Positions 13,801 through 28,500 of a stretch of 64,000 nt of DNA are shown one piece after another. The stretch is from assembly GCA_034670405.1 (NCBI GenBank), contig JAXDDX010000012.1:6017501-6081500 (forward strand). Reading direction: 5' to 3'. Position numbers and translations under genes: made by a program. Source of the DNA: Hoplostethus atlanticus. Its lineage: Eukaryota; Chordata; Actinopteri; Trachichthyiformes; Trachichthyidae. The notes beneath the pieces are model-generated. The model worked only from the letters and a program-made list of their open reading frames with translations, was not told the DNA's origin and did not search any database. Position 1 is the first letter of the stretch. Each line of letters opens with the position of its first letter.

Positions 13801-16800
13801 GATTTAAAGGTTTTTCATTTGGATGACAATGAGTGGAGGACAAATCTATATCTTAGTGTGTTTTTTGCTTTTCTTGCTGTTTTGTTTTTCCTTAATCTTG
13901 CCAGTCAGTGTCTATAAGCGACAGCCTATTGTTCCCAGCCTCACTGCCCGTTTGAGGCTGGGTGTCAAACTGTCCACATAGCAACCCAGTCCAGTTTCAT
14001 TTGTACATTACATTCTCAATGAAATGTCTCTGTTTCTCCTTGTCCTTTTACTTCCTGTATGTCTTTCAATCGCTCCATCCCTCTCTCTCTCTCTCAGCCG
14101 AGCTCTTTCTCTCTGTCCCCCTCTCTTTCATAGGAGGGACAGAGCTTCTCCGCATCAGGCAGTAATTCAGCCTCCAACCTATTCTCTATGGCTCTTTCAT
14201 GCAGGCATTAGGCTCTGCTTGTGTGTGTGTTCCTTTTGTGCGGTCCACTCACTTCTAAAATTTCCACATTTTTCCCTTTGGTAAGCAGCAGGGCTCAAAT
14301 GAGGCTCTGTTTTCCAGTCTTTTGTCTGACAGCACCAGCAGTAGTTGCAGCAAACTCTACCTTGTGTCAAATGGCTTTTAAGGGGCTGATGACTTTTTTA
14401 TTTAATAAAGGGGTGATTGTGTTTATTTTAGTAATTTATTGAAGCTTTCCTCCACAATCTATCTTCGGGCCTACATGAGGCTTTCAGAGGAGCACTTAGC
14501 GACCATGTCAGACCACTTGAGTAAGTGCACTGAGGCCTGGCTATTCACAGGCCTTGGCTCCCAGTATGTTATTTGTACAGTGTAATTGTCTGTTTGTATA
14601 ACATAACGACGTCTCATATTCTCTCGCAAATATCTGCTTACGTTCTATTTAGACAGATTTAATGTTTTGGGATCGCTGGAAAAACAAACTCTTCAGTTGG
14701 ATCCACATTGCGTGATGTAAATTGCACGGCTCACTCAACTCAGAAGTGAAGCCAGTCAAGTCGTAAACGGTCTTCTCTGCTGAAAGTGTATGCAAGCTTG
14801 AAAGGCAGAGCGAAGTCGCGACGAAAGTAAATTTAACTTTGGTTTCAATAAGACGTCAAGTGATCCGTCATCACTCTGTGTAGATGGCTAGCCGCAACGT
14901 CAATCATTCCGGATGTGTTTGTTTTGTGTGTGTGTGTGCACGTGCAGGTGAAGGTGAATGGCGAGGTTGCCACGGGAACAGGGCCCAATAAGAAGGTGGC
15001 CAAGCGGAACGCGGCTGAGGCCATGCTGCTCCAGCTAGGATACAAGGCCTCCACACTCCCTCCGAACCCCACCGAGGTACGGAGGCCTATTTATTTCACT
15101 GCTGTAATGTATACCTTGTAGATTTTACTGCCAGTTTATATACATGTCTCCCACTCTATTAGGATCTGGAATCATTACACCCATTTATTTCAGTGACTTA
15201 GTGTAAGTAGTTTGCACATGTTTCAAACAGTTTGTATGCAGACCTTCAGAGCGCCACTGAGCAAAAGAAGCACTTTATTTTGAAATGTATGACCCCTAGG
15301 CCCTAGGTATTGATCTATGTTCTTAAACCTTTGACATGCTTATAATATGTTATTGATACACATGAGAATATTACAGATGTTTTTGGGTGGTCATATATAT
15401 TTAAATATAGAAGCATACACAGCTAATATAGTTTGGATATTAAAGTGATGCATTTTAACATCATCACTCCCACCCTCCAAATACAATACTAGTAAAATAA
15501 GGTGTTGATTTAAGATGCACTAAAACAGTTTAGTTCCCCAAATCATCGCAACCAATAATCATGATTAATATTTCTTATAGTGAGGTGCTGGTGCTTCAAC
15601 CATACAGTCAAAAAAAAAGGACTGCTGAAGACGACGAAGGAACTTGCTCCAAAACACGTAGGCCGATAAAAATGATTGTAGGGATGAAGTTGCCATCCTG
15701 AACCTTGTTTCCACATTGCTAAATGTGGTAATAATTTAGATCATTTTAGTCATACTGATACAGCCCTACCTCTAATCACTGATGCATCCATAAAGAAACC
15801 CAGCTCTGTAAGCTGTCTTTATTTTGTCTATACAATGTCTCTTCCATACCGCCCTATGCAGAAATGAATCCAAAAGCTAGTGATTTATCATGAGTCCCAC
15901 TGCTACTGACATTATGTAACTAATCAGCTCATCTGAACTGAACTGTGTTCTCCAAGCAACCATTGATCACTATCATCTTTATTCACCTCGTTGCTCTTGA
16001 AGCTCAGGGGAGCAGATTCAGATAGAGATGCTGTTACGTAACCGGGCTCTCCATAGAATATCCATCTCTCCCCAGACAGCTCATTAGTTAGATACGCACT
16101 ACTGCATAGATCTTATTCAGACAGCCATACCGTATAGCTGAAAGGAGACACATGGCTCTGATCTGTATGACGGTGTGAAGATGGACTCATATGATATATA
16201 CTGCGCCTAAGAGTCCGCACCCCATTTTGCACTCAATGCCTTGAAAGCATTACTTTGACATTAGCTATGTTGTAGTCTCTTAATTTGAGACTTAACATGA
16301 GACAAATTTCTTCAGAGCATAACCCAGTAACTAGCTGCCCTTGAGACCCATAGTCAGTGTATATTCTTGAACCCACTGCACACAATAATTTGCAATTGAA
16401 AAGCCTCTAGCTGCATGTGTCATCAAGGAAACTGGAAAATGGAAATACAAGGAAAATGTATAGAATTTGTATTTGCGTCACTGCGTGTTTTGTTTGTTAT
16501 ACCCGTCCCATTCCAAGTTCTGCTCTACTAGCAATGAGCAACATATTTAGTATCACTGTTAACGGTGATACCTGCAAATACTGGCACTAGGTGACACCTC
16601 TCTTCATTCAGAATGGCTGGAGGCAGAACAAACGGACAGAATGGTGTCAGTGGCTGATGTATGGTCGGGCAGCTACGGGGATGTCTCTATAAGAGCTGGT
16701 TGGACAGCCCACCTCTCTCTAGCCAAGATCCTCAGACAACCCCAGGCTCTATGGAATGATCAAATGGCATTAGCCAAGCTCCTGTTTCTCTCTCTCTCTC

Positions 16801-17021
16801 TCTGTCTGTCTGTCTCTCTCTTTCTCTTCCCCTCTGTGCCTCCCCCTTCTGTCTGTTCTGGGACCACCGCCTCGCTGTATTCCCACCGTGGGATTGTGGG
16901 AGATCTAGGCCAGAGAATGGAGGGGAGGGGGGGGGGGGGTTTGTTTACAATCATCTCCTCAGCTGTCACACACATCAGAGATGATTTGTTTTCCTATCTC
17001 ACACATGGTCGTGTGTGTGCG

Positions 17022-17061
<40 letters not shown>

Positions 17062-19657
17062 TGTGTGTGCGTGTGCGTGTGTGTCCATTGAAAGTAATAC
17101 GGTGAATAGGTTTTTTTAAATCTCATTTTAATTTTAAGTAACATTGACAACCCCCCCAATTAAGTAGGTGGCCTAGACAGACACTAGGCTCCTTAAGCAT
17201 CCCCTCCTGTGAGCGCTCGTCTCTTTGTGCTCCAAACAGTAGGAAGGAACGTGTCTGACATGCGTGAAGAAGCTGTTTGTTCAAGGCTCTACATCTCTCT
17301 TACCTCCCCCTTCCTCCCCCCCCCCCTCTCCACATCACTACAGATGGACAACAACAAAGGCTGGAATGGACAAAAGGCGGCTTTTACCGAAGCGACAAGT
17401 AACAGTGAGTATCCGCACGTCTCCCTACGTCTCTTTCTCCCTCCCTCTCTCCCTCTCTCCTTCACTCCCTCCGGCCCGCAGGTGGTTTTAACGGTGGAGA
17501 TGGCCCGGCGTTTAATCTCAGTGACTGGTCAATGGGCGGCTGACTGTCAGCTCAATCGGCCGTGTGTCCTCGTGGGGAGCCTGCGAATTCAGGCCCATTC
17601 ACACAGGCTTACAGGGCCCTGCACACTGAGGCCCTCTGGGGAGTCCCCCCACTGCCTTCCTGTGCATAGACATAGCCTTTCACTCAGGATTAATACACAA
17701 GCACACACACACACAAAAAACACATAATCCTACACACGCACGCACACACACACACATGATGGTGAGTCTAGATATGTGAGATGATTGTGTCATTATATTG
17801 TTTACACCATGTGTCAAAGTTGCAGAATATCTCACCCCTGTTTGCCTCTTCTGTCATGTGTGAAGGTTTGTGAGCCCTACAGGGGGTGGTCCTTTCATTT
17901 CATATAATAAAGAGGAATAACCTTATGAAATCCTTAATAACCTAAATCTTAATGAAGATATCCTAAATAAAGAACATGCACAAATATATATACTTTCATT
18001 GTTTATTTATCAATAACCTATGGTACCTCCTTCATCCAGTGATGACTTGCCATTGATCAGTCTCTGGCATCTTCCTTGATTTTCTCCCGCTCCTCGTTAC
18101 AGAACTCAACTCAGTGAGGGTTTGAGGACGTCTTGCATGAACAGATGCTTCAGGTCCTGCCTTAGGTCAGGACAGTTGGATTTAGGTCAGGATCCTAGAA
18201 CTTGGCCAATGTTCATGAATTCTCTGGTTTCCCTCAGAATTCATTGTTCCCTTAATGATGTCGAGTCGAGGAAGAAAAAAAGCCCCAGACCATGACACTA
18301 ACCCAAAACTACACATCAAAATAACCTTATCCCTACGGTCAAGCATGGCATTTTTGATTGTGACCAAACAGTTCAGTTTTGGACTGAGAGAGAACTGTCC
18401 AGAGAACAGACGTCCAGAAATGTTGAGGTTTATCCAGGTGGAGAACTTAAGACAGGCAGTGTTGTTCTTTTTAGACAGCAGATGTTTCTTCCTGACTACT
18501 ACCTTGCATGAATGCCATTTCTATTCAGTTTCTATTCAGCCTTTTCTGCATATGTGTAAAACTTTGAAATAGTATTATGATGAGTGATGATGTTTACAAT
18601 AGATCACTCCCTCTACTGTTGTGGAGCTGCACAACTAATCATGCATGATCATATATCGCAATTTCAGTTTGTATACTATTGGCATACCAGCAAAATGTGC
18701 TGTAAAAGTAAAAGAAAGTAAAACTGTTTATATAAGATGCAGTAATGTGCAGTAATGTGTTTTTGTCCTTGCACATTTGATCCATTTGATAATCACTTTA
18801 ATCCTGCAGCCCCAGTGAGAGAACATATGGCAGCTGGTGTATGTGCCCAAGTTAACGTGACCATGATGTGCACTGGTCTCATGAAGTTATATAATATATG
18901 GCTTCATTATTTAACGTGTTGCCTCAAATCAATGAAGGCTCAGTTTAAGGGGTAGTATGAACTGATTGGGCATGTCGACGTCCCCAACTGGAGATGGGCA
19001 GAGACATTGAGGAGAGAAATCCTCCACCTCAAAAGACCCTGAGACTTTGCGTCACTCACTATTGTGTAATGTTAGCTAGCTAGTAGTCTAATCTCAAATA
19101 TGTTGTCAACTGTGTCAGAGCTTTTTTTTTTTTACAGACACACCCCCATCTCTCCCCCTCGCTCTCCACCATTCACATTGGCATTTTTCAAGTATCTGCT
19201 GGGCGGTGACAGGCCTGAAACCTGAGTTACACTTTAGGGGACATTTCGCAAGTGTTTGAGTGGGTTGAAAATGTATTGCGTCACCCTTAAGGAGCCTTGA
19301 CTGAGCGCCATTAGAGCGCTGTTTGGTAGGGAACAGCTGGTCCCCGTCAACTACAACTGTTATTAAGTTATTAAGCAAAATAATGAATTAGCCTTACACC
19401 CACTGAACTCAAAACGCTATTTCGAGACTTCACACTACATTCAGTAGTTTCCCATGTCGTGGGAATTTGGCAACACTGAGTTTTTCCATTTAGTCCTCAT
19501 GGTCTGGGAGTGATTTTTATTTTTATTTTTTTAGCACAGGTGCAATAAATTATGCAGAGATCCCAAAACTAGGCTGATCCTTAAGCAGATTTATGTGCAT
19601 TGCAATTTCTAAGCTAAATTAATGGCCCAGCTTGATGAAAGGACACAGTAAGTGATT

Positions 19658-19732
<75 letters not shown>

Positions 19733-20500
19733 ACTGGGGCAGCAAACTAAATGCAAGCAGCTTGGGAGAGAGCAGTTTGGGGGACAAATGAATAGTCTGC
19801 TAGATGTGGAGCAGCAGGGTGGAAAACAAACAGATAGCCTTATTAGATTTGAATGTTCTGTCGTCACTCCGGTCTAATGGAGGCTCCTGGCATAGCCGCG
19901 TTGCTCCGACACGGGGTATCCAACTACAATCTGGAAAGGGGAATGGATGTGATGGTTCAACTTTTCCATGTTGAAAAGCACAGAGCAGATCGGTGAGCCT
20001 AATCACTGGGAATCGTTCTGTTCGCTCACTGCTGGTTCTCAACTCTGATGTGTCCAGATGAGAACGGAGCCCCTGCCACAGCCACTCAGCTTACATAGCA
20101 CTCATATCTGTCATTTGGGCCAGTTTTCTCAGAGATATATCATATAAATTATGTTTATGGATGTATTATTGTTCGTTTGGCTAAACTGTTTTAGCAGTTG
20201 CGGTTGCTACGGTAACCCAGGCTCCAGGCATTGCCCCGTGCCTCCAGAACCGAGCCCCCTGGGAAACGAAGTCTTCCTTATTTGGTTATAATCATTCCCA
20301 CTGTTGGCTAGGAGTGCACTTCTGGACCGGTGCCATTCCCAGTCATAGTTTATGTCACACCCAGCGTGAGGCTCAACTATCTGCTAATTAGCTCTGTAAA
20401 CTTCCCCAAACCGCACAACACTCACATGCTGCTAATGTCCAAATAATGTTTACTGCATAAACACCATTTACAACTCATTCAAGCAGATACAGCTGGTCTC

Positions 20501-20541
<41 letters not shown>

Positions 20542-21499
20542 AGTCTGTTTGTGTTTTTGTTCGTGTGCGCTTCATTGATTAACGGAAGATGTTTTTGGTT
20601 TGCCTATTGTTTTGATTGACTGCAGTGCGTTGAGTAGGAGTGGGGATAATTGTAAATCAGTTTGAAGAAATGCAGTGCAGTCAGAAAATAAACTTTGTGT
20701 CAGCTCGTGATCGGAACATTGTTTTTTCCTGGGATAAACAATGATTATTATTGTGTGTCACACAGATGAAGTTGCATGATGCACAGACAGCAGAGAATGG
20801 CGTCTGGAGAATGATTAGGTGTGGTCAAAGATTGAAGATCATTACACGTTTTGAGCTCTCAACACAGCTTACAAGGGTTTAAAATACAGAAGTTGCGTTC
20901 ACAGTTAAAAAAAACACTTTTTAAAAAGTACTTAGAGAGTACAGAATGGGTTAGTAGTACCATAGTCAGTAGTGGTGCTGTCACCAGCTCCCCTCTACAG
21001 ACCAGGAGAGCGTTGGCTAGCTATACTCCACATAGAGAGCATCGCTACATTATGTAAGGCAAAGCAGAAGAAAGTAGGCAAGTGTGTCACTGGCTATTCA
21101 TTCATCCCTCTCTCCTGTCTTTCTTGCTCTCCCACATCACACACACACACACACACACACCACAGACACACACTCTCCAGCTTTGTATTTGTATTTGTGT
21201 GTGAGTGTCTGTGTCCATCTGCCTGTGTATCATTAGCACAAATAATCGTGTGTGTGTGTGCACGTGCGTGTGTGTGCATGCACGTTTCAGTGTGTGGTGA
21301 TGTCCTTTGATTTGTCTGAGCTGTGGGAGAGAGGCAATGCTACAACAAATGGAGTGGCTGAGACAGGAAAAGAGAGCAGAGAGAAAGAAGAAGAAAAAAG
21401 AAATGAGGGGAGAGTGATTTTTCTCCCCACTATTCCCATGGGTATTGCACCAGGGCTTTTCACTTGAGTTGCCACATTTCATTTCCTGCTGTGCATGTC

Positions 21500-21551
<52 letters not shown>

Positions 21552-22483
21552 TGTTGTGTATATGTGTGAACTATGTGAAGGTCTTGCTCCACCGTGGTGA
21601 TTTATAGCACCGGGCTCTGGCCCTATCTGTTTTCGATCAGTCTCATGCTTGGCTCTGGCTTCCCTCCAGCGCTCCCCTGGCCCACCGGACGCCGAGTCTG
21701 GGTGGGACCCCTCCAAACTGCCTGGAACCAGCGCCGTGGACACACTCTCCCTCACTCTTTCACTCCTTCTTCCCTCTCCCTAGCGCTCAGTCTCACTCTG
21801 CCTCTGTCACTCTGTCACTCCCTCACACTTTCACTCCCTCTCTCTCTCACTTGCCCTCGCTTTGTCTAACTCACTCCAGCTTCACACACACACACAATCT
21901 CATGCAAAGATGCAAACACACACACACACTCTCATCTCACTTATTCACTCTCTCTCCCTCTTTGTCTCACTCTCCCTCAGACTCTATCTTACTTCTCGTC
22001 CTCCCTCACCATCTAACTCCGTCCAACTCTCATGCAAGGATGCAAACATGCTCACATGCGCACACACACTCACATGGATTACATTCGCTGCCCCCCCCCC
22101 CCCCCCCCTCCACAAACGGCTGATGTCATGTTGGCTAACACCTTTCATTTTTTACGATGCTACATTCATAATGCGCAGGCCTGCAAGCTTTACTTGTGTA
22201 AATTCAAATTACAGTTGTCATCATGATTGGGGGGGGAAAAACATTCGAGCAGTTGTGTCATTGCTGGCTTGGGGTAGTTTGTTGTAGTATGAGTAATCTC
22301 CTGGATTTGATTGCTGTTTCCTTAAGCGTTTCTCCTCTTCTGGAACGGAGGACAAACTTCATTGTTCATAATGGGAAATACTGTCTGCAGGTTCCCAGAA
22401 ACCTTAAACGAGGCCGAGTAAAGCAACGTCCTTCCGCTTTGGTTTACTACAAGCTTGGAGTTGGAGTGTGCTGAACTTGTTTG

Positions 22484-22523
<40 letters not shown>

Positions 22524-25500
22524 ACTCATGTTAACTCAAACAGGAAGTGGGCTGTCAGTCATGCGCTCACTCCAGCGCTTTCTCCCAGCTGTTGGTCCAC
22601 ACACACACGCACATACATACACACAGACACACACACAGCTGGTCTTCCTGTCTCTGGTGACCTTGGCTGGGCTTTGGTGGTTCCGCATGGTTTTCACATC
22701 CACTCATCCTCACCTCCTCCTCCATCAGAACTGGCTTCCTCTCCTCTCCTCTCCGTTCTCCTCGCATCTCTTCTTTCCTCCACTTCCTCTCCTCTCCTCA
22801 AATGTTGTCTCCTCGTCTACTCTTCTTTCCTCTCCTCTCACCTCCGCACCCGCCGCAGGGCGATGAAAGAATCAAGCCTCGACCGCGCCGCTTCCTCCTT
22901 CCACCTGTCACGACCATTTCAGAGCAGCGAGTGCAGGAAGCCAACGTAAACTAATGCGATTTAGCCATTGTATCTGGATGGGAACGCGGTGTTGGAGCGC
23001 TGTCCTGCCCAGCTGGCGAGAACCGCTGCATGTCTGGATAGAGCTGTGTCCTGTTTGAGAAAGCAGGCCAGACAACAAAGGTGGCTCGCCCTCCCAGATC
23101 CCAAATCCCTCTTGACAGTTTCTAGCGCAACCGGCATATTTCTGAACCCGCTTCCGAGTTCTGAGCCGCTTCGTTTAAAGAGGCGTTAAAGGTGTGGAGC
23201 GACGGCAAATTAGCTGACGCCGCTGTTTTCCGTCATCCAAGAGAGATGAAGTCATGGCTGTTGTGTTGATATTGGTAGGTGCGTGTTTCGTGTCTGCGTC
23301 CGTGTGTTTGTGTTTCAGAGTGAGAAAGAAAGAGGCCGTGTGTGTGTTTCCCAGCAGACACTTTGATAGTGCTCGGAACTGCCAAACCACATGAAACTGT
23401 CATCTACGTTCGGTGATGGAATGCCAGTTTGGGAGCCAACACACACACGCACACATGGACACATTTATGCACGCACGCACACACACACACACACACCTTG
23501 GCTTTGTCCGGGACTGACAGAGGAATGTGTGTGCAAATCATTTTGCCAGTTAATGATGTGAGCAATAATGACCTTCTTCCTCTCTTCTACCCCCCCCCCA
23601 CCCATCTCCTACCCTCCTTGCCCCCTTTTTATCAACCATATGACCTCGTCAATACTTCATCACTATATCTACACTCCCTTTCTTTTCCTTCCTTTCCACA
23701 CACCCTCTTGACATATCTGCCCCTTCCTCCATCCTCTTTTCTCCATTCTTCTTTCTTCTTTTCTTCCCTCTCTCCCCTCGTTGTCCCTCTGCTTCTACCC
23801 ACCTTTCTCCATACCTCCATCTCCTTCTTCTCTCTCGTCCTCCTCACCTCTCCCCATCTTCTGTCTCTGTCCATCCATCTCTTCTGTTCTGTTCTCTCTC
23901 CTCCTTTCTCTTGTCCTCTCCCCATCCTCACCCATTCCCACACCTCTATCGCTCAACCTCCATCCATCCCTCCCCTTTCTCTGTCCCGTCCAGGCCAGAA
24001 GGGTCTGCTCCACCTCAGCCCAGACGTCTACCAGGAGATGGAGGCCAGCAGGAAGCAGGGGGGTGGGGCCCCAGGCCCTGGCGGTAGCAGTCCTGTCAAC
24101 TACCTGACCTCCAAAGACATGGGGCCCTGCTCTGCCCCGCTGCCCCCGGGACACCCTCCTTATTACGGGGGCTCGGCCTCTTCGCCTAGTCCCACCGCGA
24201 CCATGGCCAGGGAGCTACTGCTGAATGGTCAGTCACCCACAGCCGATGCCTCCCTGGCCCTGAAGGGGAAGAGCCCGACACTGGCCTGCGGCGTCTCTGT
24301 GCAGCCCGCACAGCAGCTTGACTACCTGGCTCGCATCCAGGGCTTCCAGGTGAGGCACAGTGAGGGCGACATGGTACCAATGTGTCCGCAGATCCCGGAT
24401 AAGGTCTAAAGATGTGTTAAATCATATTATCTAAACCCAAGGCCTTTTAAAGGTCCTGAATACAGTCTTGAATAGAGGTCTTAAAAACATTGCAGTTTCT
24501 TAATGTACTATTTTTTTTTTCTCGGTGAGAGATCAGCCCAGTGACGCAGACGTATGTGCTGATAGGTCTACAGTTGTTTCCAATTTCACGCTTATTTCAG
24601 TCGCGGAATTTAGTGTTATATTTCATTTTAACTGGCGTTAAAACGTGAAACTTGCAGACATTCTGCGCTACAATCATACCGTACGCACACACGCTAGAGT
24701 GACAGCACAGATGCGAGCATGATGATGCATAAACACGATCTTCCCTGCCTCCGAGTGCATCAGTCAATTCATTAGTCAACCTGAAGCTTGAACGTGCACA
24801 GACACACACACACACACACTGCTTAAAGTGTCTCCAGATAATGGGGGAGAGAGGCTTCCTATATAAAAACACATATACATGGCATATGTACACACCAACA
24901 TACACACACAGCGCTTACAGGCGGATTGAGAGCCTGTGCACACGTTCCCACTGCTTCGAGAAAGCATTGCCAGGAAAGAAGAGAGGAAGAGGCTATAAAC
25001 AATGAGACATGTACTCCTATAGGACAAGTGCACTTCGGGGGGGAAGCGTCTATAGAACGGCTTGGTAACACACTGGATCCGTTTTCTGCTTCTCACTGCG
25101 GACGCTATTGGCAAGCCGTGTGTGTAGAGCTGGAACTAAATCACACAGGTGCTTCTGTCATTACTGGATTGGACACACACATACACAGACAGCGTTCTTA
25201 GTGCTTTGTGTGTGTGTGTGTGTGTGTGTGTGTGAGCGGAGAGGGCCATCCAGTTTCTGTTTTAATCAGCGTCGGCCAATCTGCAGTGCATACCGCGCCA
25301 CTAATACCAGCGCTTGTTCATTTAAGCTGCAGATGCTTTTTATCAGTTTGAGCGAAAACATTTTATCTTAACCTGCTGAGGGTTCCTTTGAAAGGCCTTT
25401 GTTATTGCTCTGAGCCTTCCTGTGTCTGTGTAACCTGAGAGAGCGCTGCAGCCTGGCCAAGCCCAAACACACTCATACACACAGACACACACACACACAC

Positions 25501-28500
25501 AGCAGGTTCTGTTTAGAGCGGATGGGAGAGTTGGGCTCAGCCTTGTGAATTGGGCCCCGTTTAAGCCCTTGTCGTTCTCATATTGTACACACCATAACCT
25601 ATTACATTAGTTTGTGGTGTGTGTGTGTGCGCGCGCTTGTGTGTGTGCTGTGTGTGTGTGTGAGAGGAATTCAGGCTGTAATTGAGACATGCAGACAATA
25701 TGTGTTCCATTGAGGGGATGTTTCATATCATGTGGGTTTGTAATGAGAACCTCTGGTTGCCTACACGGCCATGTCAGGCAGATTTTTAAGGCTTATGTAT
25801 TCTTATGTGTTTTTGTGGGCTAAACCACCACAGATTTCAAATGTTTTCGCCAAAATATGCACTTGTCGGCTTTTCCACTAGACTAGGACACGTAATGTGC
25901 TGCTCTGTGTCAGCTTGGCTTTCTCTCTCGGCCGCACCGAACAACCAGCATTCAGATCCACCGTAAGCTTTTTTGGTCATTTGATAATAATCTCCTGGTC
26001 TGATTAGTTACTTTGTTTTTGTAATCTAATTATGTTATCCAAGTGAACGGATTACAGCGACCGCCCCAACACTGGATAAAAGCAACTAAGCAAGTACTGA
26101 GGACATTCTCATAGTGTCTGTTTCATCTATCCAGCTCCACGGACAAAGGCCCGGGCCTACCTGCTAAGCCCTTCTTTTGATTTGATTGGAAAATGGCCTG
26201 TGGTGGAAGCTCTGACTGAATAAGCAACGGTGTGCTGTACTCACGCCAGCTTGGAGCAAGGATGCTGGCACCTACGCAAGTGTGTTTGTGTGTGTGTGTG
26301 TGTCTGTGTTTGTGTATTTCCTATTAATTTGGCTGGCGTGTTGTTGGCACGGCGGGTATGTGCGCTGGAAGTAGGGCAGAAACAAAGGAGCGGGAGGTAA
26401 TAGACAACACATGGACCATAGATGAAGTACTGACTGAGAGCCACGGAGCAGATTCCCGCTCTCACTCTCTCCCTTTGTCCCCCTCTCTCTCTCTTTTCTT
26501 TCTCTCTCTCTCTCTCTGTCTCACACACACACACACGTGCTCCCACTCCGCACTGTTTTGTTATTCTCATGTTCTGTCTTTCTCTGCCCCTCCATCACTA
26601 TCGTTTCCTCCATCCTTATTGCTCCCCAGTCGCTCGCTCTCCCTCATTTCCACGGATTTTCTAACACTCTAGTTTCTATCGCATGTTGTGTAGTTTGCGT
26701 CAGTTGAAGGTTTTGACCCCCACATCGCAGTCACCAGCTGCCCATTTACCGTGCCCACCACTCTGCCATCACGTTGCTTAATAGAGTCATCACAGCATCG
26801 ACTGCCACCACTTGAGATTAATAACTGTTACCTCATTGTAAAATGATTTTTATATAGGAGATCAATGATTGATGGAGATCTAATGATACTAAGAGAATGA
26901 GAAAGATGATGCTGAAAGAATAAGAATTCTTTGTTGTTGTGTATTTATTACTGTTGGGGTAAGTCATTGCACATGAATGGAGCCATGGTCCACACCTGTA
27001 GTAAGACTGATGCACTGCTGTATTTTCACTGCTGATTTATTCTCTCTCCCTCACATTCCTTCACCCCACACACACATACATGCAACTCAAACCTCTTTCC
27101 AGGCATTGATTGATGATAGTCAGCTTGCTTATAGGAAATAATCAAGATTAATGGCGAGGGAGTGTTTAACAGGCGCAACTCTCGCTGTCAGTCTCCTGCA
27201 CTCTCGTACCTTTGTCTGTCCATCTCTGAATCTGAGTGATTCAGTTGTTCAGGGGCTTCAGGAAGAAGAGGGGAACGAGAGGGGGAGAGAGAGAGAGAAA
27301 GGAAGTGTGGATGAGAGGTTTGTGGAAACAGTGAGTGTGTGAGTCATAGCAGACATTGCTTTGTTTCGTGGAGCGTTATGGAGAATGATCCATCAGACAT
27401 CAGAGGCACATGAAGGGGAAGGGTTGTACTCTGTCCCTAGCTAGTCAGTGGCGCATGGAGGTGACTGTCTTAAACCCTGGGTAGATCAATTCAGATCCTT
27501 TAGTGAAGGATGAATAGATGTATGTGGGTTTATCTGTTGTCCAAAAAAAGATTTTCAGCCTACTGTGTGTGCATCGTTCTCTTTCTATCAGACTCATGCT
27601 TGGGATCAGTGAACCTAATTTATTTTCATCCTACATCCTACCTAATGCTCTCATCCAAAGCGTCAAAGATACGATATGTACAACTTGGAAAAGGCATCAC
27701 AAACTAGAAACACAAATTTTAAAACATGACCGCTAAGAAGATATAAGATATATATTGTTTACAGGGCATTTTTCCCTCATTTCAAGACATAGCCTGCTCA
27801 TAGACTACATTGATTTGAACTGTAAACTGCATGCCAGCACCCTGTTAGTTTGCTTACATATACAGTAGGTTTGTTGAACATTATACATTAAGCCTTATCC
27901 TTAAACTGGCAGGTACTGTACATGTAGCACCTTTTCAGCATGTTTTATAATGGAGGAAATGGCCCCTTGAGTTTTTCTGGTTTTGCAGAAAACAATGGAA
28001 AATATTTGTTTTGTGGTGTAGAGATTCAAACCATAACCCAATAGATTGTTTTGTAGTGTGTGAGAGAGAGAGTCAGAGACGCTATGACACTATGCCAGGT
28101 ATCAAGAAAGCATGTAAAGCGTCCAGAGATGGTGTAGTCTCTCGAATGAGGACCACCACTGTCTGCATGGGGGCAAATTCTTCCAGAACATTCTTGTCAT
28201 CGTCTGTGGAAGATTCCTGTATGGAAGAAGAAGAAAACTGGGCATCCCTTACTGCATATGTTCCTTGTAATGGGAAGCCGTATCTAGTACCCCTTTCACA
28301 CTAGTGACACTGACAACATATGTGGGTCGACTGTCCGTATGAAAGGGTCGAAACCATCCTGGTCAAGATCAGGGTTGAGACCCGGTCTAAACTAACTGTA
28401 CATAACAACATAAATCGGCTTTGTACGTTCGGTCACTCAGTCCGACATGTTGAACACAGAATGTAAACTCTGGTTTTCATGACGTTTTAAGGTGATAGCA

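Larger units (their letters stand above)
17405..23993. other. stau2 intron, 6.6 kb
   Basis: No gene. Holds a decayed Tc1/mariner fragment on the minus strand (about 18040-18560), a 72-nt (CT)n run (19659-19730), GT microsatellites (20507-20538, 21501-21551, 22491-22522), an 18-C run (22091-22108) and pyrimidine-rich tracts at about 21720-22000 and 23580-23993. Confidence 0.7.

Noticed and set aside
15596..15690. Possible retroelement terminus ending in CGATAAAAATG
   Set aside because: Too short and too diverged to assign, and no coding sequence next to it.
21102..21755. Long minus-strand frame of 217 codons
   Set aside because: Its length comes from GT/CA microsatellites read as Thr-His repeats, which lack stop codons. 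The same holds for most long frames over CA, GT and CT runs in this window.
23429..23993. Upstream in-frame extension of the SSM exon giving a long Ser/Pro/Leu-rich protein
   Set aside because: It is the pyrimidine-rich intron read through. The phase-1 acceptor at 23993 fits the preceding exon and the family alignment begins exactly there.
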